Of a DNA stretch of 64,000 nucleotides, positions 37,041 through 46,415 are shown in pieces. The notes beneath the pieces are model-generated. The model made no database searches. It was not told where the DNA came from and saw only the letters and a list, made by a program, of their open reading frames with translations. The stretch covers positions 37,774-101,773 of the forward strand of contig NZ_RAHH01000023.1 in the NCBI RefSeq assembly GCF_003602095.1, read 5' to 3'. The position numbers were made by a program, and so were the translations under genes. How positions within the stretch are numbered: position 1 is the first letter of the stretch; the number at the start of each line of letters is the position of its first letter. The stretch is from Rahnella woolbedingensis. GTDB lineage: Bacteria > Pseudomonadota > Gammaproteobacteria > Enterobacterales > Enterobacteriaceae.

Positions 37041-37796
37041 TCAGCTCATTGACAGCAGATTGTTGGCACTCTGTTCATTTTCATCGACGCTGTGGATGAC
37101 TTTCATTTGCATCTCAAAGCGACGGGCGTTGGCAATCATGTCAACCATGGTCGACACCGGATCCGCGTTACTGCCTTCGAGTGTTCCTGGCATCACGTGG
37201 ATTGTCGGGTCGGCCTGTAAAGCGGCACCACGCGCCAGCGCCGTGGCCGGGGTCGGACGGAACATGCCGTCGTCACCTCGGGTCACTTCGCTGTTCGCGG
37301 CTTTCACCAGCTTGAGCTTACCGAGCTGCCCCATAGTGTTCGGGTCAGCGCCGGCTTCGAGCACGGCGATGGTGCCGTCCGCAGAAATCGTGAGCTGTGA
37401 GTTCGGCGGAACCTCGATCGGGCCGTTATCCCCCATCACCGGATGACCCTGAACGGTCAGCTGGTTAGTCGGAGACACCTGCATGTCGCCGTTACGGGTA
37501 TAAGCTTCAGTGCCATCAGGCATCTGCACCGCAAGGAAACCGTCCTGCTGTAAAGCCACATCCAGCGGACGGCCGGTGTAGTTAAGTTTGCCTTGCGTCA
37601 TGTCGGCGCCCGGCGTAGACGCCGTAACCAGCGTACGCGTAGGCAGGCTTTCACCTTCCACCGGCACCGCGCGCATAGCTAAAAGTTGCGAGCGAAAGCC
37701 GGGTGTATTGGCGTTAGCAAGGTTGCTTGACGTGACCGACTGCTGAAGCAGTGTCTGGCTCGCTGCGCCGCTTGCGGTGTAGATAGCGTGATCCAT
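37041..37796 (-). CDS. flgF: Flagellar proximal rod protein FlgF
   Basis: 251 residues beginning MDHAIYTASGAASQTLLQQ, with SNLANANTPGFRSQ and the C-terminal MVDMIANARRFEMQMKVI that are typical of FlgF. Part of the proximal rod, 35 bp after flgE. Confidence 0.97.
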   Translation of the reverse strand: MDHAIYTASGAASQTLLQQSVTSSNLANANTPGFRSQLLAMRAVPVEGESLPTRTLVTASTPGADMTQGKLNYTGRPLDVALQQDGFLAVQMPDGTEAYTRNGDMQVSPTNQLTVQGHPVMGDNGPIEVPPNSQLTISADGTIAVLEAGADPNTMGQLGKLKLVKAANSEVTRGDDGMFRPTPATALARGAALQADPTIHVMPGTLEGSNADPVSTMVDMIANARRFEMQMKVIHSVDENEQSANNLLSMS

Positions 37797-37831
37797 AGTG
37801 CTGCCCTGTTCTCAAAGTAAAAAAGAGCGTC

Positions 37832-39076
37832 TTAACGCAGGTTAACCAGCGTGTTCAGGATGGAGTCCTGAGTTTTGATGGTTTGCGCATTCGACTGATA
37901 GTTACGCTGAGCCACGATCATGTTCACCAGTTCGGCACTCAGATCGACGTTGGAAGATTCCAGCGCACCGCTGGTCATGCTGGCGAACCCCCCCGCGCCC
38001 GCCACGCCGTTCACGGCCTGACCGGAAGACGACGTTGCCGTCCACACGTTATTACCTTCAGATTGCAGACCTTCCGGGTTAGAGAAGGAGCTCAGGACAA
38101 TTTGTCCCAGCAGCTGCGTTTTCTGGTTGGAGTAAGTCCCGGTGATGGTGCCGTCATCGTTGATGGTGTAGCCGGTCATCTGGCCTGCGGCGTAACCGTC
38201 CTGCGTCAGGGAACCGATGCTGTCGCTGCCGGTGCTCTGCTGGATACTGCCGGTGAAGTTCAGGCCAACAGACTGCGGAGTCACAGTGCCGTTAGTTGCC
38301 GTGTTCATCACGATGGGCAGGGAGCCGTCGGCGTTGATGGTGCCGTCAGCCTGAGTTGCGCTTTGCAATGCACCGCTGGTATCAAACTGCAGCGTACCCA
38401 TTTTGGTGGCGGCAGAACCGGCCACGCTGCTGTCGAGCGAGTACAAGTCCCAGCTGTTAGACGCGGTTTTCACAAAGTACACGTTGTTGTCGTGCGCGTT
38501 ACCCTGCGAGTCATAGGTGGTGATGCTGTTGACGTAGTTGTAGGTGGTGTCGTCGTTGGCGTTAAACGTCTTCGCCGCCGGGATTGCCGTGTCGGTTGAG
38601 TTCAGGTTAGCGACCATGGTGGCTGCGGTAGTGGCTTTCGCACTCATCATGGTGGTCGGAATGGCCAGCGCGCCAGGCTGCGCACCGGCGGCAATGGTCG
38701 GTGGCGTACCCGTTGCCGGATAACCTGTCACGCTCAGACCCTGCGCGTTCACCAGATTGCGGTTAGCATCAAGAGAGAACTGGCCGTTACGTGAGTAATA
38801 AACGGTGCCGCTGCTGTCGGCCAGACGGAAGAAACCGTTGCCGCTCAGAGCCACATCCAGACCACGGGAGGTGTTAGTTGTGGTGCCATCGTTAAAGTTC
38901 TGCGTAACAGCCGCGACTTTAACGCCCATGCCTGCCTGAGAACCGGCAAACATATCGGCGAAAGAAGCGGTCGCTGTTTTGAAACCCACGGTGGCGGAGT
39001 TGGCGATGTTGTTACCGATCACGTCCAGGTCGGTGGATGCCGCGCTGAGACCGCTGACTGCTTGTGAAAAGCTCAT
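37832..39076 (-). CDS. flgE: Flagellar hook protein FlgE
   Basis: 414 residues. The N-terminal FSQAVSGLSAASTDLDVIGN and C-terminal LSAELVNMIVAQRNYQSNAQ are axial-family ends; the Ser/Thr/Gly-rich middle forms the exposed hook domains. Polymerises under the FlgD cap. Confidence 0.97.
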   Translation of the reverse strand: MSFSQAVSGLSAASTDLDVIGNNIANSATVGFKTATASFADMFAGSQAGMGVKVAAVTQNFNDGTTTNTSRGLDVALSGNGFFRLADSSGTVYYSRNGQFSLDANRNLVNAQGLSVTGYPATGTPPTIAAGAQPGALAIPTTMMSAKATTAATMVANLNSTDTAIPAAKTFNANDDTTYNYVNSITTYDSQGNAHDNNVYFVKTASNSWDLYSLDSSVAGSAATKMGTLQFDTSGALQSATQADGTINADGSLPIVMNTATNGTVTPQSVGLNFTGSIQQSTGSDSIGSLTQDGYAAGQMTGYTINDDGTITGTYSNQKTQLLGQIVLSSFSNPEGLQSEGNNVWTATSSSGQAVNGVAGAGGFASMTSGALESSNVDLSAELVNMIVAQRNYQSNAQTIKTQDSILNTLVNLR

Positions 39077-39112
39077 GTTAGCTCCATTTACTGTGTGTAG
39101 TGTTTTCAGCTC

Positions 39113-39134
39113 CTCTCCCGGCTAAGGGGGAGAG
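39113..39134. repeat. REP-like C-rich/G-rich palindrome, copy 4 (flgD-flgE gap)
   Basis: CTCTCCC and GGGAGAG arms in the 77-bp gap between flgD and flgE. It may tune the ratio of hook protein to cap. Confidence 0.55.
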
Positions 39135-39153
39135 AGCAGTCTGAGTGTTTCGC

Positions 39154-39858
39154 TTACAAGATCTGGCGAACTGAATCGACGGAAGCGGTTCCCCGCACCC
39201 CGAGATCCAGCGCTGTCGTGCCTGATGAACTGGTGATGACACCATTGACCAGCGCGTAGTTAAGCGGTGTCGCCACCATTTGCTGACCGTTGTTCAGGGC
39301 ATTGATACTGAAGGTATAGCTGCCATCCGGTGCTTTGGTGCCATCTTCCTGCGTGCCGTCCCAGGTATAGCTGTGTACACCGGCGGTCTGGGAACCCAGA
39401 CTGATGGTCTTAACAACTTTACCGGTGGAATCACTGATGGTGGCGGTCGTGGTATCCGACGCTGTTTCCAGCTCAAAACCGAATGGCGTTGTACTGACGG
39501 TGCCGTCGGTATCGCTGCCGACCAGAATGGCGCTGCCGGAAACCATCACGCCGTGACCGATCAGGGAGCTGGCCTGTACGGAAGAACCGCTGGTGATTTG
39601 TCCCGAAATACTGCCGAGCGTGGTGTTGAGTTTTTCAATGCCGCTCACGGTGCTGATTTGCGCCAGTTGGCTGGTCAGCTGACTGTTATCCATCGGATTA
39701 GTCGGATCCTGGTTTTTCAGCTGTGCGACTAACAGCGTCAGGAAACTGCTGGATAAATCATCGGCAGAACTGGCGCCTGTAGTGGACGAACCGCCGGAAC
39801 TGGTGCTGGCGATCGTGGTGTTGTCTGTGGTGTCATTAATCGACGTAGTAATGGCCAT
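39154..39858 (-). CDS. flgD: Flagellar hook cap / assembly protein FlgD
   Basis: 234 residues. FLTLLVAQLKNQDPTNPMDNSQLTSQLAQ is the FlgD signature (residues about 40-70), followed by Ig-like/tudor-like domains with YTWDGTQEDGTKAPDGSY. Serves as scaffold for hook polymerisation. Confidence 0.97.
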   Translation of the reverse strand: MAITTSINDTTDNTTIASTSSGGSSTTGASSADDLSSSFLTLLVAQLKNQDPTNPMDNSQLTSQLAQISTVSGIEKLNTTLGSISGQITSGSSVQASSLIGHGVMVSGSAILVGSDTDGTVSTTPFGFELETASDTTTATISDSTGKVVKTISLGSQTAGVHSYTWDGTQEDGTKAPDGSYTFSINALNNGQQMVATPLNYALVNGVITSSSGTTALDLGVRGTASVDSVRQIL

Positions 39859-39869
39859 GGTTCGCTCCG

Positions 39870-40274
39870 CTATTGCCCCAGAGTGAGAGTTTTCATCATC
39901 AACGACTTGGTGGTGTTAAGCACTTCGACGTTGGCCTGATAACTGCGGGAAGCGGAGATGGTGTTCACCATTTCGCTGACCACATCTACGTTTGGCATCT
40001 TCACATAGCCCTTGGCATCCGCCATCGGATTGCCCGGCTGGAAGACCAGACGATCGGGAGACGGGTCATCAACGACCTGCGCCACTTTCACGCCGCCCGT
40101 TTCCTGACCAGGAGCCGCATCAACCTGAAAAACAACTTGCTTCGCTTTGTACGGCTGGCCATCAGGGCCGGTCACACTGTCGGCGTTGGCCATGTTACTG
40201 GCGCTGACGTTCAGGCGCTGAGACTGCGCGGCAAGCGCAGAACCGGCGATATCAAAAATACCGAGCATTGACAT
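39870..40274 (-). CDS. flgC: Flagellar proximal rod protein FlgC
   Basis: 134 residues with the FlgC ends: [27 protein letters not shown] and [18 protein letters not shown]. 11 bp before flgD, 6 bp after flgB. Confidence 0.97.
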   Translation of the reverse strand: MSMLGIFDIAGSALAAQSQRLNVSASNMANADSVTGPDGQPYKAKQVVFQVDAAPGQETGGVKVAQVVDDPSPDRLVFQPGNPMADAKGYVKMPNVDVVSEMVNTISASRSYQANVEVLNTTKSLMMKTLTLGQ

Positions 40275-40280
40275 GGGTTA

Positions 40281-40691
40281 TTATCCTTGCAGCACCGACA
40301 TCATCCCTTTGATCTGGCCGCCAAGGACGGTCAAATCGGTCTGATAGCGCACGCTGTTATCCGCAAAGTTTGTACGTTCACGATCCATATCGACCGTGTT
40401 ACCGTCGGCTGAAGGCTGGTCAGGGATCCGGTACATCAGATCCATATCTGCAGGCTGGACGTTCGAAGCCGGAATATGACGATCGGATGTCAACGCTAAA
40501 GACATCCCGCTGCCACTCGCGCGCCCCTGCTCCATCACCTTCTGCAACTGACTGGCGAAATCGATATCGCGCGCCTGATACCCGGGGGTGTCGGCGTTGG
40601 CAATATTGGCTGAAAGTATTTCTTGCCGCTGGGCACGCAGGTTGAGCGCTTCCTGTTGGAACTGTAGTGCGGCGTTCAATTTGTCGAGCAT
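40281..40691 (-). CDS. flgB: Flagellar proximal rod protein FlgB
   Basis: 136 residues beginning [20 protein letters not shown], with [21 protein letters not shown]. First gene of flgBCDEFGHIJ. It is divergent from flgA; the 164-bp gap should contain both FlhDC-dependent class 2 promoters. Confidence 0.97.
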   Translation of the reverse strand: MLDKLNAALQFQQEALNLRAQRQEILSANIANADTPGYQARDIDFASQLQKVMEQGRASGSGMSLALTSDRHIPASNVQPADMDLMYRIPDQPSADGNTVDMDRERTNFADNSVRYQTDLTVLGGQIKGMMSVLQG

Positions 40692-40855
40692 GCGCCCTCC
40701 GCAAAGTGAGATTTTGGAGTCGACAGCATAAATGCGAGTGTCAACTACCTATCGTCTGAATAAGCGTAAAATCGTCCGCTATTTGTTCCTTTAGGAATTG
40801 AAAAGTGCGCGTAGACTTGTCGCCAGTAGTAAGTTGGCACAAAGGTAAATTGCGT

Positions 40856-41596
40856 ATGAACAGGCAGAGAATTCGTCGTTTCGGTATCACACTGGGCAGC
40901 ATCATTCTGGGTGCAACATCCGGTGCGGCGAGCTATGCACAGCCTTTGCCCGTGAAAAACGAGCAGGTCAGAAACGTGCCTGCTTCGGCGAACAGCGATA
41001 CACTGTTGTCCTCGCAAATTCAGCAGTTCTTCCGCCAGCAATATGCGCAAAGTGGGATGCAGGTCACGGTGCTGGTCAGCACGCCAGCGGCGCGACAACC
41101 GCAGTGTCTGTCACCCCAATTTATGCTTTCTCCCAACAGCCGTACCTGGGGCAATGTTTCAGTGGCGGTGAACTGTAACGGGCATAAAAGTTATGTGCAG
41201 ACCAAGGTGCAGGTGAGCGGCAACTACTGGGTCGCGGCGAAAAATGTGCCGTCAGGTGCGCATCTGGCAGAAACGGATTTGCAGCAAAAAACCGGACGTT
41301 TGGATTTATTGCCACCGAAAGCTATTCTCGACAGCAAGCAGGCGATAAATGGCATTACGCTGCGTAATATCAGCATTGGTCAGCCGTTGACGCTTTCGAT
41401 GCTGCGACGTCCGTGGATGGTACATGCAGGACAGGAAGTGCAGGTTCAGGCAACAGGCAGTGGATTTAATGTGTCGAGTGCCGGTAAGGCGATGAATAAT
41501 GCAGCAGCGAATGACTCGGTGCGGATCAGAATGCCGTCAGGCGTAATTGTGAACGGGACAGTCGGCCCGGACGGCTCTGTGACAGTGGAGATTTAG
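40856..41596 (+). CDS. flgA: Flagellar P-ring assembly chaperone FlgA
   Basis: 246 residues from the ATG at 40856 (AAAGG upstream). A signal peptide ends near ASYAQ, followed by the FlgA/SAF domain (NVPSGAHLAETDLQQKTG and LRNISIGQPLTLSMLRRPW). The periplasmic chaperone helps FlgI form the P ring. Confidence 0.95.
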   Translation: MNRQRIRRFGITLGSIILGATSGAASYAQPLPVKNEQVRNVPASANSDTLLSSQIQQFFRQQYAQSGMQVTVLVSTPAARQPQCLSPQFMLSPNSRTWGNVSVAVNCNGHKSYVQTKVQVSGNYWVAAKNVPSGAHLAETDLQQKTGRLDLLPPKAILDSKQAINGITLRNISIGQPLTLSMLRRPWMVHAGQEVQVQATGSGFNVSSAGKAMNNAAANDSVRIRMPSGVIVNGTVGPDGSVTVEI

Positions 41597-41640
41597 CCCT
41601 GTATTGCAACCACTTTTAGGCAAAAAGTTGCAATAAAGAC

Positions 41641-41667
41641 TAAAGTTATTGCGCCACATGTCGATAA
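41641..41667 (+). promoter_or_regulatory. Sigma-28 (FliA) promoter of flgMN
   Basis: TAAAGTTA, 11 bases, GTCGATAA; two mismatches to consensus. It lies about 88 bp before flgM, so flgM is also made as a late gene, as in Salmonella. Confidence 0.85.
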
Positions 41668-41754
41668 CAAACGTATCAGAGTCGTCTCACGACGGCATTT
41701 TTAGGGTTTTTGTGTTAATTAACCGCCCTGAATACCCTAACCGGAGAAAAGATT

Positions 41755-42057
41755 ATGGCTATCGATCGCACGCAAGGTGTTTCACCTTTAACTTCGATCC
41801 AGCAGCGCGACCCTTCTGAAGCTTCTGTTCAGACTGCGCGCAAAGAAGGCACCGTTTCTGGCACCACCACCAGCGGTACGGCGGTGACACTGAGTTCAGC
41901 GCAAGCGTCTCTGACTCAGTCCAGTGCTCAGGACATCAACACGGCACGTGTCGACGAACTGAAACAGGCTATCCGTGATGGCAAACTGACCATGGATACC
42001 GGCAAAATTGCCGACGCTTTGTTGCAGGACACGCAGGATTATCTCAAAGGTCTTTAA
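41755..42057 (+). CDS. flgM: Anti-sigma-28 factor FlgM
   Basis: 100 residues. The C-terminal half ARVDELKQAIRDGKLTMD and the LLQDTQDYL end are the sigma-28-binding region. It holds FliA inactive until exported through the completed hook-basal body. GGAG before the ATG. Confidence 0.96.
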   Translation: MAIDRTQGVSPLTSIQQRDPSEASVQTARKEGTVSGTTTSGTAVTLSSAQASLTQSSAQDINTARVDELKQAIRDGKLTMDTGKIADALLQDTQDYLKGL

Positions 42058-42107
42058 ACTGAAGGTTTCAGGATTAGAGACGAAAAGTTGGAAGGTAATA
42101 AGGCCCG

Positions 42108-42545
42108 ATGAAGAACTTTATCAAGACCATGACTACCTTGGTTGAAACGTTGCAAGCTCTGGATCAAGTGATTAATCACGAACAAACGATACTTTGCTCG
42201 GGCCGCGTTAATGGTGCTGCCCTGCAACATATTACCGAGCAGAAAAGCTCACTGTTAGCTACGGTAGACTATCTTGATAAGCAGCGTCGTCAGCATGACG
42301 AGCGCCTGAAGCAAACTGCCCCCTATTCCCGTCAGCCGGAAATCGCGGCAATGTGGAAAAACGTGGTGCAGCTGACCACTAAGCTGAGTCAGATCAACCG
42401 CCATAACGGCATGTTACTGGGCAAACAGATTGCCTATAACACCGAGGCGTTGGCTATCCTCAATGCCAGCCAGACGCAGAAATTCTACGGACCGAACGGG
42501 CAGGAAACCGTCTCGGGGCAAACCGTACGCAAAATCTCTGTGTAG
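42108..42545 (+). CDS. flgN: Flagellar export chaperone FlgN
   Basis: 145 residues, mostly helical (LVETLQALDQVINHEQTILC and later helices). Chaperone for FlgK and FlgL. 50 bp after flgM, GGAAGG near the start. Confidence 0.94.
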   Translation: MKNFIKTMTTLVETLQALDQVINHEQTILCSGRVNGAALQHITEQKSSLLATVDYLDKQRRQHDERLKQTAPYSRQPEIAAMWKNVVQLTTKLSQINRHNGMLLGKQIAYNTEALAILNASQTQKFYGPNGQETVSGQTVRKISV

Positions 42546-42611
42546 AGCCAGACGGGGGGAAACTTTCCCCTCTGCATTCCTTCCGCTCTGCAAATTCCGA
42601 TACGCGATTTT

Positions 42612-42878
42612 TTAAACCAGACTCGCCAGCTGCTCTAAGGTCGCAGGGTCTTTTTGGACCAGCTTTATCAGCAAAATAGCCTGCCTGTTTGGTTTCGCTC
42701 TGCCCTGCTCCCAGTTCTGATAAGTTGTCAGCGCGGTTTGCAGGTAATAGGCGAAAACCGCCTGCGAGATATTCAGGTTCTCGCGGATCTCTTTTAATTC
42801 CTCAGCGGTCAGCCTCACTTCACGCGCCTCTTCACGGAGAAGAAAGCCGAAAGGCGTCAGAAATAGCAGGAAGGTCAA
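42612..42878 (-). CDS. Short XRE-type helix-turn-helix protein, possibly truncated
   Basis: The open frame gives 88 residues from a TTG, but only about residues 20-88 are protein-like: an HTH of the HigA/NadS/MqsA-C type (IRENLNISQAVFAYYLQ, TYQNWEQGRAKPN). Relatives normally have about 20-30 further N-terminal residues and a toxin gene next door; neither is present here, and the N-terminus reads like chance hydrophobic sequence. It could be a decayed antitoxin or a solitary regulator. It sits between flgN and chaC. Confidence 0.55.
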   Translation of the reverse strand: MTFLLFLTPFGFLLREEAREVRLTAEELKEIRENLNISQAVFAYYLQTALTTYQNWEQGRAKPNRQAILLIKLVQKDPATLEQLASLV

Positions 42879-42921
42879 TGCACTGTGCAGAGGGCCCGCG
42901 CAGTTTGAAAGAGGAATGCCT

Positions 42922-43611
42922 TTAACTCAGGCCGGGTACATCAAAGCCGGGCGTCACCGACAGCAGCAACCGCACCTGTTTTACCAGTTCGCTCATGCAG
43001 TCATCACTCATGCCGTAATTGTTCAGCTCTTTTTCAAGAGCAAACAAATACTGCGCATTGGTGCCGAGAGGACCGCTGGCCTGAGCAATCAGAGGGGCGA
43101 TAACCTGATAATCTGTGTCAGCTTCGTACTGCGGGTGTGAGGAGTCCATGATAAACACCAGCGCCGTCACCTTGCGGCCATCGTCGAGTTCTAACTCGCA
43201 CCAGGTCGGGCGATAGCAGCCGGTCAGCATTTCACGCTTCCACAGCAGTTCGAGTTCTTCGTGAAGTTTGTCTTCCGGCAAACGAAACGCCAGACCGGTA
43301 GTCTGACCGCCATCACGCAGCGCCAGCATACGGCCCGGTTGCGCGTGGGTTCCACGTCCTGAAGTCAGACGTAAACAGAAAGCACGGTGAAAACCATGCA
43401 AAGTGGCAGGCCGCGCTTCTTCGGAATCAAAAACCGGATTCCACATCAGTGAACCGTAGCCAAAAATCCAGACGGGACTGTTATCGGGGCGACGCGCCAG
43501 CGTGCAACTCAGTGAGGCAGCACGTTGTTCAGGGGTCAGTAGCATCGATTCATCAATGCTGCCGAATGCTGTTTTACAATCTGCGTTACGCAGGAAATCT
43601 CGAGTTAACAT
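42922..43611 (-). CDS. chaC: Glutathione-specific gamma-glutamylcyclotransferase ChaC
   Basis: 229 residues with the ChaC substrate loop FGYGSLMWNP and RAFCLRLTSGRGTHAQPG. Degrades glutathione to 5-oxoproline and Cys-Gly in the cytoplasm. It is separated from chaB by 362 bp, in contrast to the tight chaBC of E. coli. Confidence 0.93.
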   Translation of the reverse strand: MLTRDFLRNADCKTAFGSIDESMLLTPEQRAASLSCTLARRPDNSPVWIFGYGSLMWNPVFDSEEARPATLHGFHRAFCLRLTSGRGTHAQPGRMLALRDGGQTTGLAFRLPEDKLHEELELLWKREMLTGCYRPTWCELELDDGRKVTALVFIMDSSHPQYEADTDYQVIAPLIAQASGPLGTNAQYLFALEKELNNYGMSDDCMSELVKQVRLLLSVTPGFDVPGLS

Positions 43612-43973
43612 TCATTCCCCCTTCGGTACGACTTACTTTTGAACATGCCATGCTGTTGACGCTGTGTTCTCCGCTATCGTGGTTGTGAACTTGTCGTTGT
43701 TGACTGATCGGGTTATCGGACCGTTTTCGCTTTAACTTGAGGCATCGCCAAAGTGAATTAAGAACTTTGGTATAGCCCTGCATACTGGAACCTTATTCGT
43801 TTCTTTCGTTGCAATCAAGATTGAGGGCGGTCACAAAACGAAAATAAAATGATTATTTTGTGAACATTGTAAGAATGTTGACATTTCGAGGGGAAATAAC
43901 ATCAAAACAGGCGGGATAATGCGGCGGGACGTGAAACTGGCGGGTCAGGCGTTTTCCAACCCGCCGCCGGACA
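43612..43973. other. chaB-chaC intergenic region
   Basis: 362 bp between two minus-strand genes. I see no gene. The A/T-rich part at 43790-43910 could hold the chaC promoter, so chaC may be transcribed on its own. Confidence 0.4.
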
Positions 43974-44207
43974 TCAGGATTTTTTCGGATGCCATTTGTC
44001 GTCATCACCTTTTTTGTAACCGTGTTTAACCGCGGCCCACGCCACTTTGTGCGCGGTCTCTTCGCGGGAATCATCGCCCTGACGATCTTTGGGCTTGGCA
44101 TACTCATCCCACGCGCTGTTAAAGGCTTCTTTATAGATGTCCTGCGCATGTGCAGGAAGCACATTGCGAACGGAGTCAGGCAACGCTGAGCGGTTCTGAT
44201 AAGGCAT
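43974..44207 (-). CDS. chaB: ChaB family protein
   Basis: 77 residues from the ATG at 44207, with AAGGAG 5-6 bases upstream (a longer frame adds 9 residues). Matches ChaB: LPDSVRNVLPAHAQDIYKEAFNSAW then HKVAWAAVKHGYKK. Historically a putative regulator of ChaA; its role is not settled. Confidence 0.93.
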   Translation of the reverse strand: MPYQNRSALPDSVRNVLPAHAQDIYKEAFNSAWDEYAKPKDRQGDDSREETAHKVAWAAVKHGYKKGDDDKWHPKKS

Positions 44208-44685
44208 AACTTGCTCCTTTTTCATGACCTTCATGATCGTTACATTTTATGTGTGCGGTGCAGGCACACAGGCCTAAGTCTAGCGGCTACCCTCAAATCA
44301 CTCAGCCAGATTATTCCCGATTTCAGACTGCAGGCGTAAAAAGACCTGATCTCTCCATCTTTTCGTGTGGGTATAGAGATGATTTACAAAAATTGACGCA
44401 TTAGCCTTATAAAAACATTAATAAATATTAACCCCTTGTTTTTATGTTATTTAAATAACCAACAATGAAAATTAAGTTAAGATAAAACTGACATTTAGTG
44501 GATTCATAAAGCAATAAATAACTGTCATGCAGGATTTTACTTATCAGTCATGACAATAATCTGTTAACAGATTAATTTATCTACTATACTTAACAGGTTA
44601 CAACTTTATGCTGCTATGCATTTTGCTTACAACCGACAGACAGGCGGTTGTGAATTCGTAAGTGTTTATAAGGAGAATAATCATC
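44208..44685. other. Divergent A/T-rich chaB-chaA region
   Basis: About 478 bp, strongly A/T-rich from 44380 to 44620, between divergent genes; it should hold both promoters. A TAAGGAG site precedes chaA. No gene or hairpin repeat is evident. Confidence 0.45.
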
Positions 44686-45786
44686 ATGGTGTCTTCACAG
44701 GAACATCCAAAAGTAAAAACCCGCCATCAGGAATACTCCCTGATTTTCCCTATTGCTGCCCTCGTCGTTCTGGTCCTCTGGGGCAACAGCAGTAACTTCG
44801 CCTCCGTTGTGGGCATCAATTTAATCGCGCTGGTCGGTATTCTCGCCAGCGCCTTCAGCGTGGTACGTCATGCCGACGTACTGGCACATCGCCTGGGCGA
44901 ACCTTACGGCTCACTCATCCTCAGCCTTTCAGTGGTCATCCTCGAAGTCAGTTTGATTTCGGCCCTGATGGCGACAGGCGATGCCGCACCGGCGCTGATG
45001 CGTGACACCTTATTCTCAATCATCATGATTGTGACTGCCGGTCTGGTAGGCGTCGCCCTGCTGCTCGGTGGCCGTAAATTTGCCACGCAGTATGTGAATC
45101 TCGGCGGCATCAAACAGTATCTGATGGCGATTTTTCCGCTGGCAGTGATCGTCCTCGTGCTGCCTGCGGCGCTGCCGGCAGGTAACTTCTCTACGCCACA
45201 GGCGTTGTTCGTTGCGGTGATTTCGGCGGCGATGTACGGCGTGTTTCTGCTTATCCAGACCAAAACCCACCAGAGTCTGTTTATTTACGAGCATGAAGAT
45301 GAAGGCGAGGAAGATGGCCACGGAAAGCCGTCGTCGAAGAGTAATCTGACGCACACGCTCTGGCTGATTGTTCATCTGGTGCTGGTGATTGCCGTCACCA
45401 AATTCAATGCTAACCCGCTGGAAAGCCTGCTGACCGAACTGAACGCCCCTGCGCAGTTCACCGGTTTCCTGGTGGCATTGCTTATCCTTTCACCGGAAGG
45501 TCTGGGTGCATTAAAAGCCGTTCTGAAGAATCAGGTACAGCGCGCCATGAATTTGTTTTTCGGCTCCGTGCTGGCGACAATTTCACTGACCGTGCCTGCG
45601 GTTACCGTGATTGCCACGCTGACCGGTCAGGAACTGATTTTCAGCCTGGATCCGGCTAACATTGTGGTGATGCTGGCGGTAATGATCCTGTGCCAGATAT
45701 CGTTCTCCACCGGACGTACCAATGTGCTTAATGGTACGGCGCACCTGGCGTTGTTCTGCGCATATATGATGTTGATCATGCTCTAA
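44686..45786 (+). CDS. chaA: Sodium-potassium/calcium:proton antiporter ChaA
   Basis: 366 residues from the ATG at 44686 (AAGGAG upstream). About 11 membrane segments arranged as two CaCA-type repeats, with LSVVILEVSLISALM in the first half and FLVALLILSPEGLGALKA in the second, and an acidic cytoplasmic loop (HEDEGEEDGHG). Exports Na+, K+ or Ca2+ at alkaline pH. Confidence 0.93.
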   Translation: MVSSQEHPKVKTRHQEYSLIFPIAALVVLVLWGNSSNFASVVGINLIALVGILASAFSVVRHADVLAHRLGEPYGSLILSLSVVILEVSLISALMATGDAAPALMRDTLFSIIMIVTAGLVGVALLLGGRKFATQYVNLGGIKQYLMAIFPLAVIVLVLPAALPAGNFSTPQALFVAVISAAMYGVFLLIQTKTHQSLFIYEHEDEGEEDGHGKPSSKSNLTHTLWLIVHLVLVIAVTKFNANPLESLLTELNAPAQFTGFLVALLILSPEGLGALKAVLKNQVQRAMNLFFGSVLATISLTVPAVTVIATLTGQELIFSLDPANIVVMLAVMILCQISFSTGRTNVLNGTAHLALFCAYMMLIML

Positions 45787-45799
45787 GTGTTCCGGCGGT

Positions 45800-46345
45800 G
45801 GCCAGAGGTCAAAACCTTGGGTTGCCACCCAAACTGGCCTTGAGGCCAAGGTCGTGGGCGTCGGCCCACACCGACCAGAGACCCGGTAACGCGCGGGCCT
45901 CTGGACTCCGCGCTTTTTCACTGCGCGCTATCGCGGGCAAAAGGGACATGTCCTGTTGCATCAGTGAGTGGCGCAAAATGTCATCGCTGCGCGATCCCCG
46001 AATTTCAGGTGTCGAGCCTCAGGTCTCGAACCATTCATTCGGTGCCATTTTTGAGCACGCCAATCAACTTTTCTAAAAGATGAAAAACGAATTTAAGATT
46101 GTGCGGGCGGTTCAGAAATCTTGCTGAACGGAGCGGCTTCGAGACCTGTGGCTCGAAGACCGAGAGAAGGAACCGCGCAGCGGCAAGATTTCCAGCCTGT
46201 CACAGTGGTCCCTGAAACATAGCCAGCGAGCGGAGCGCGAAGTAAAAGAGCCGGAGATTCTTAAGAGGCGCGGCGATAGGCGCCTCTTGAGGCCAGTTTG
46301 GGTGGCAACCCAAGGTCTTGTCGGTGTGGGCCGACGCCCACGGTC
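45800..46345 (-). repeat. Large modular hairpin repeat, copy B (about 0.55 kb)
   Basis: Inverted relative to copy A at 10766-11245 and also between convergent genes. It has terminal inverted repeats (ACCTTGGGTTGCCACCCAAA at 45815-45834 and its near complement at 46296-46315) and reads as a chain of hairpins: CCAGAG/CTCTGG near 45875-45904, TTCGAG/CTCGAA near 46137-46156, AAGAGGCG/CGCCTCTT near 46263-46288. The two halves are also related to each other as reverse complements, so the whole element is an imperfect giant palindrome. The copies differ mainly in hairpin arms, with pairing kept. Confidence 0.75.
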
Positions 46346-46353
46346 TTGAATTT

Positions 46354-46389
46354 GAAGTTGAAGTTGAAGTTGAAGTTGAAGTTGAAGTT
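46354..46389. repeat. Hexanucleotide tandem repeat (GAAGTT)x6
   Basis: Six perfect GAAGTT units plus degenerate flanks directly outside copy B. Copy A has a shorter, imperfect version of the same sequence (TTGAAGTTGAAATTGAA) at its equivalent edge, so the tract seems to belong to the repeat family. Confidence 0.85.
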
Positions 46390-46415
46390 GAATTTAAGGT
46401 TATTCAACCTCGACC

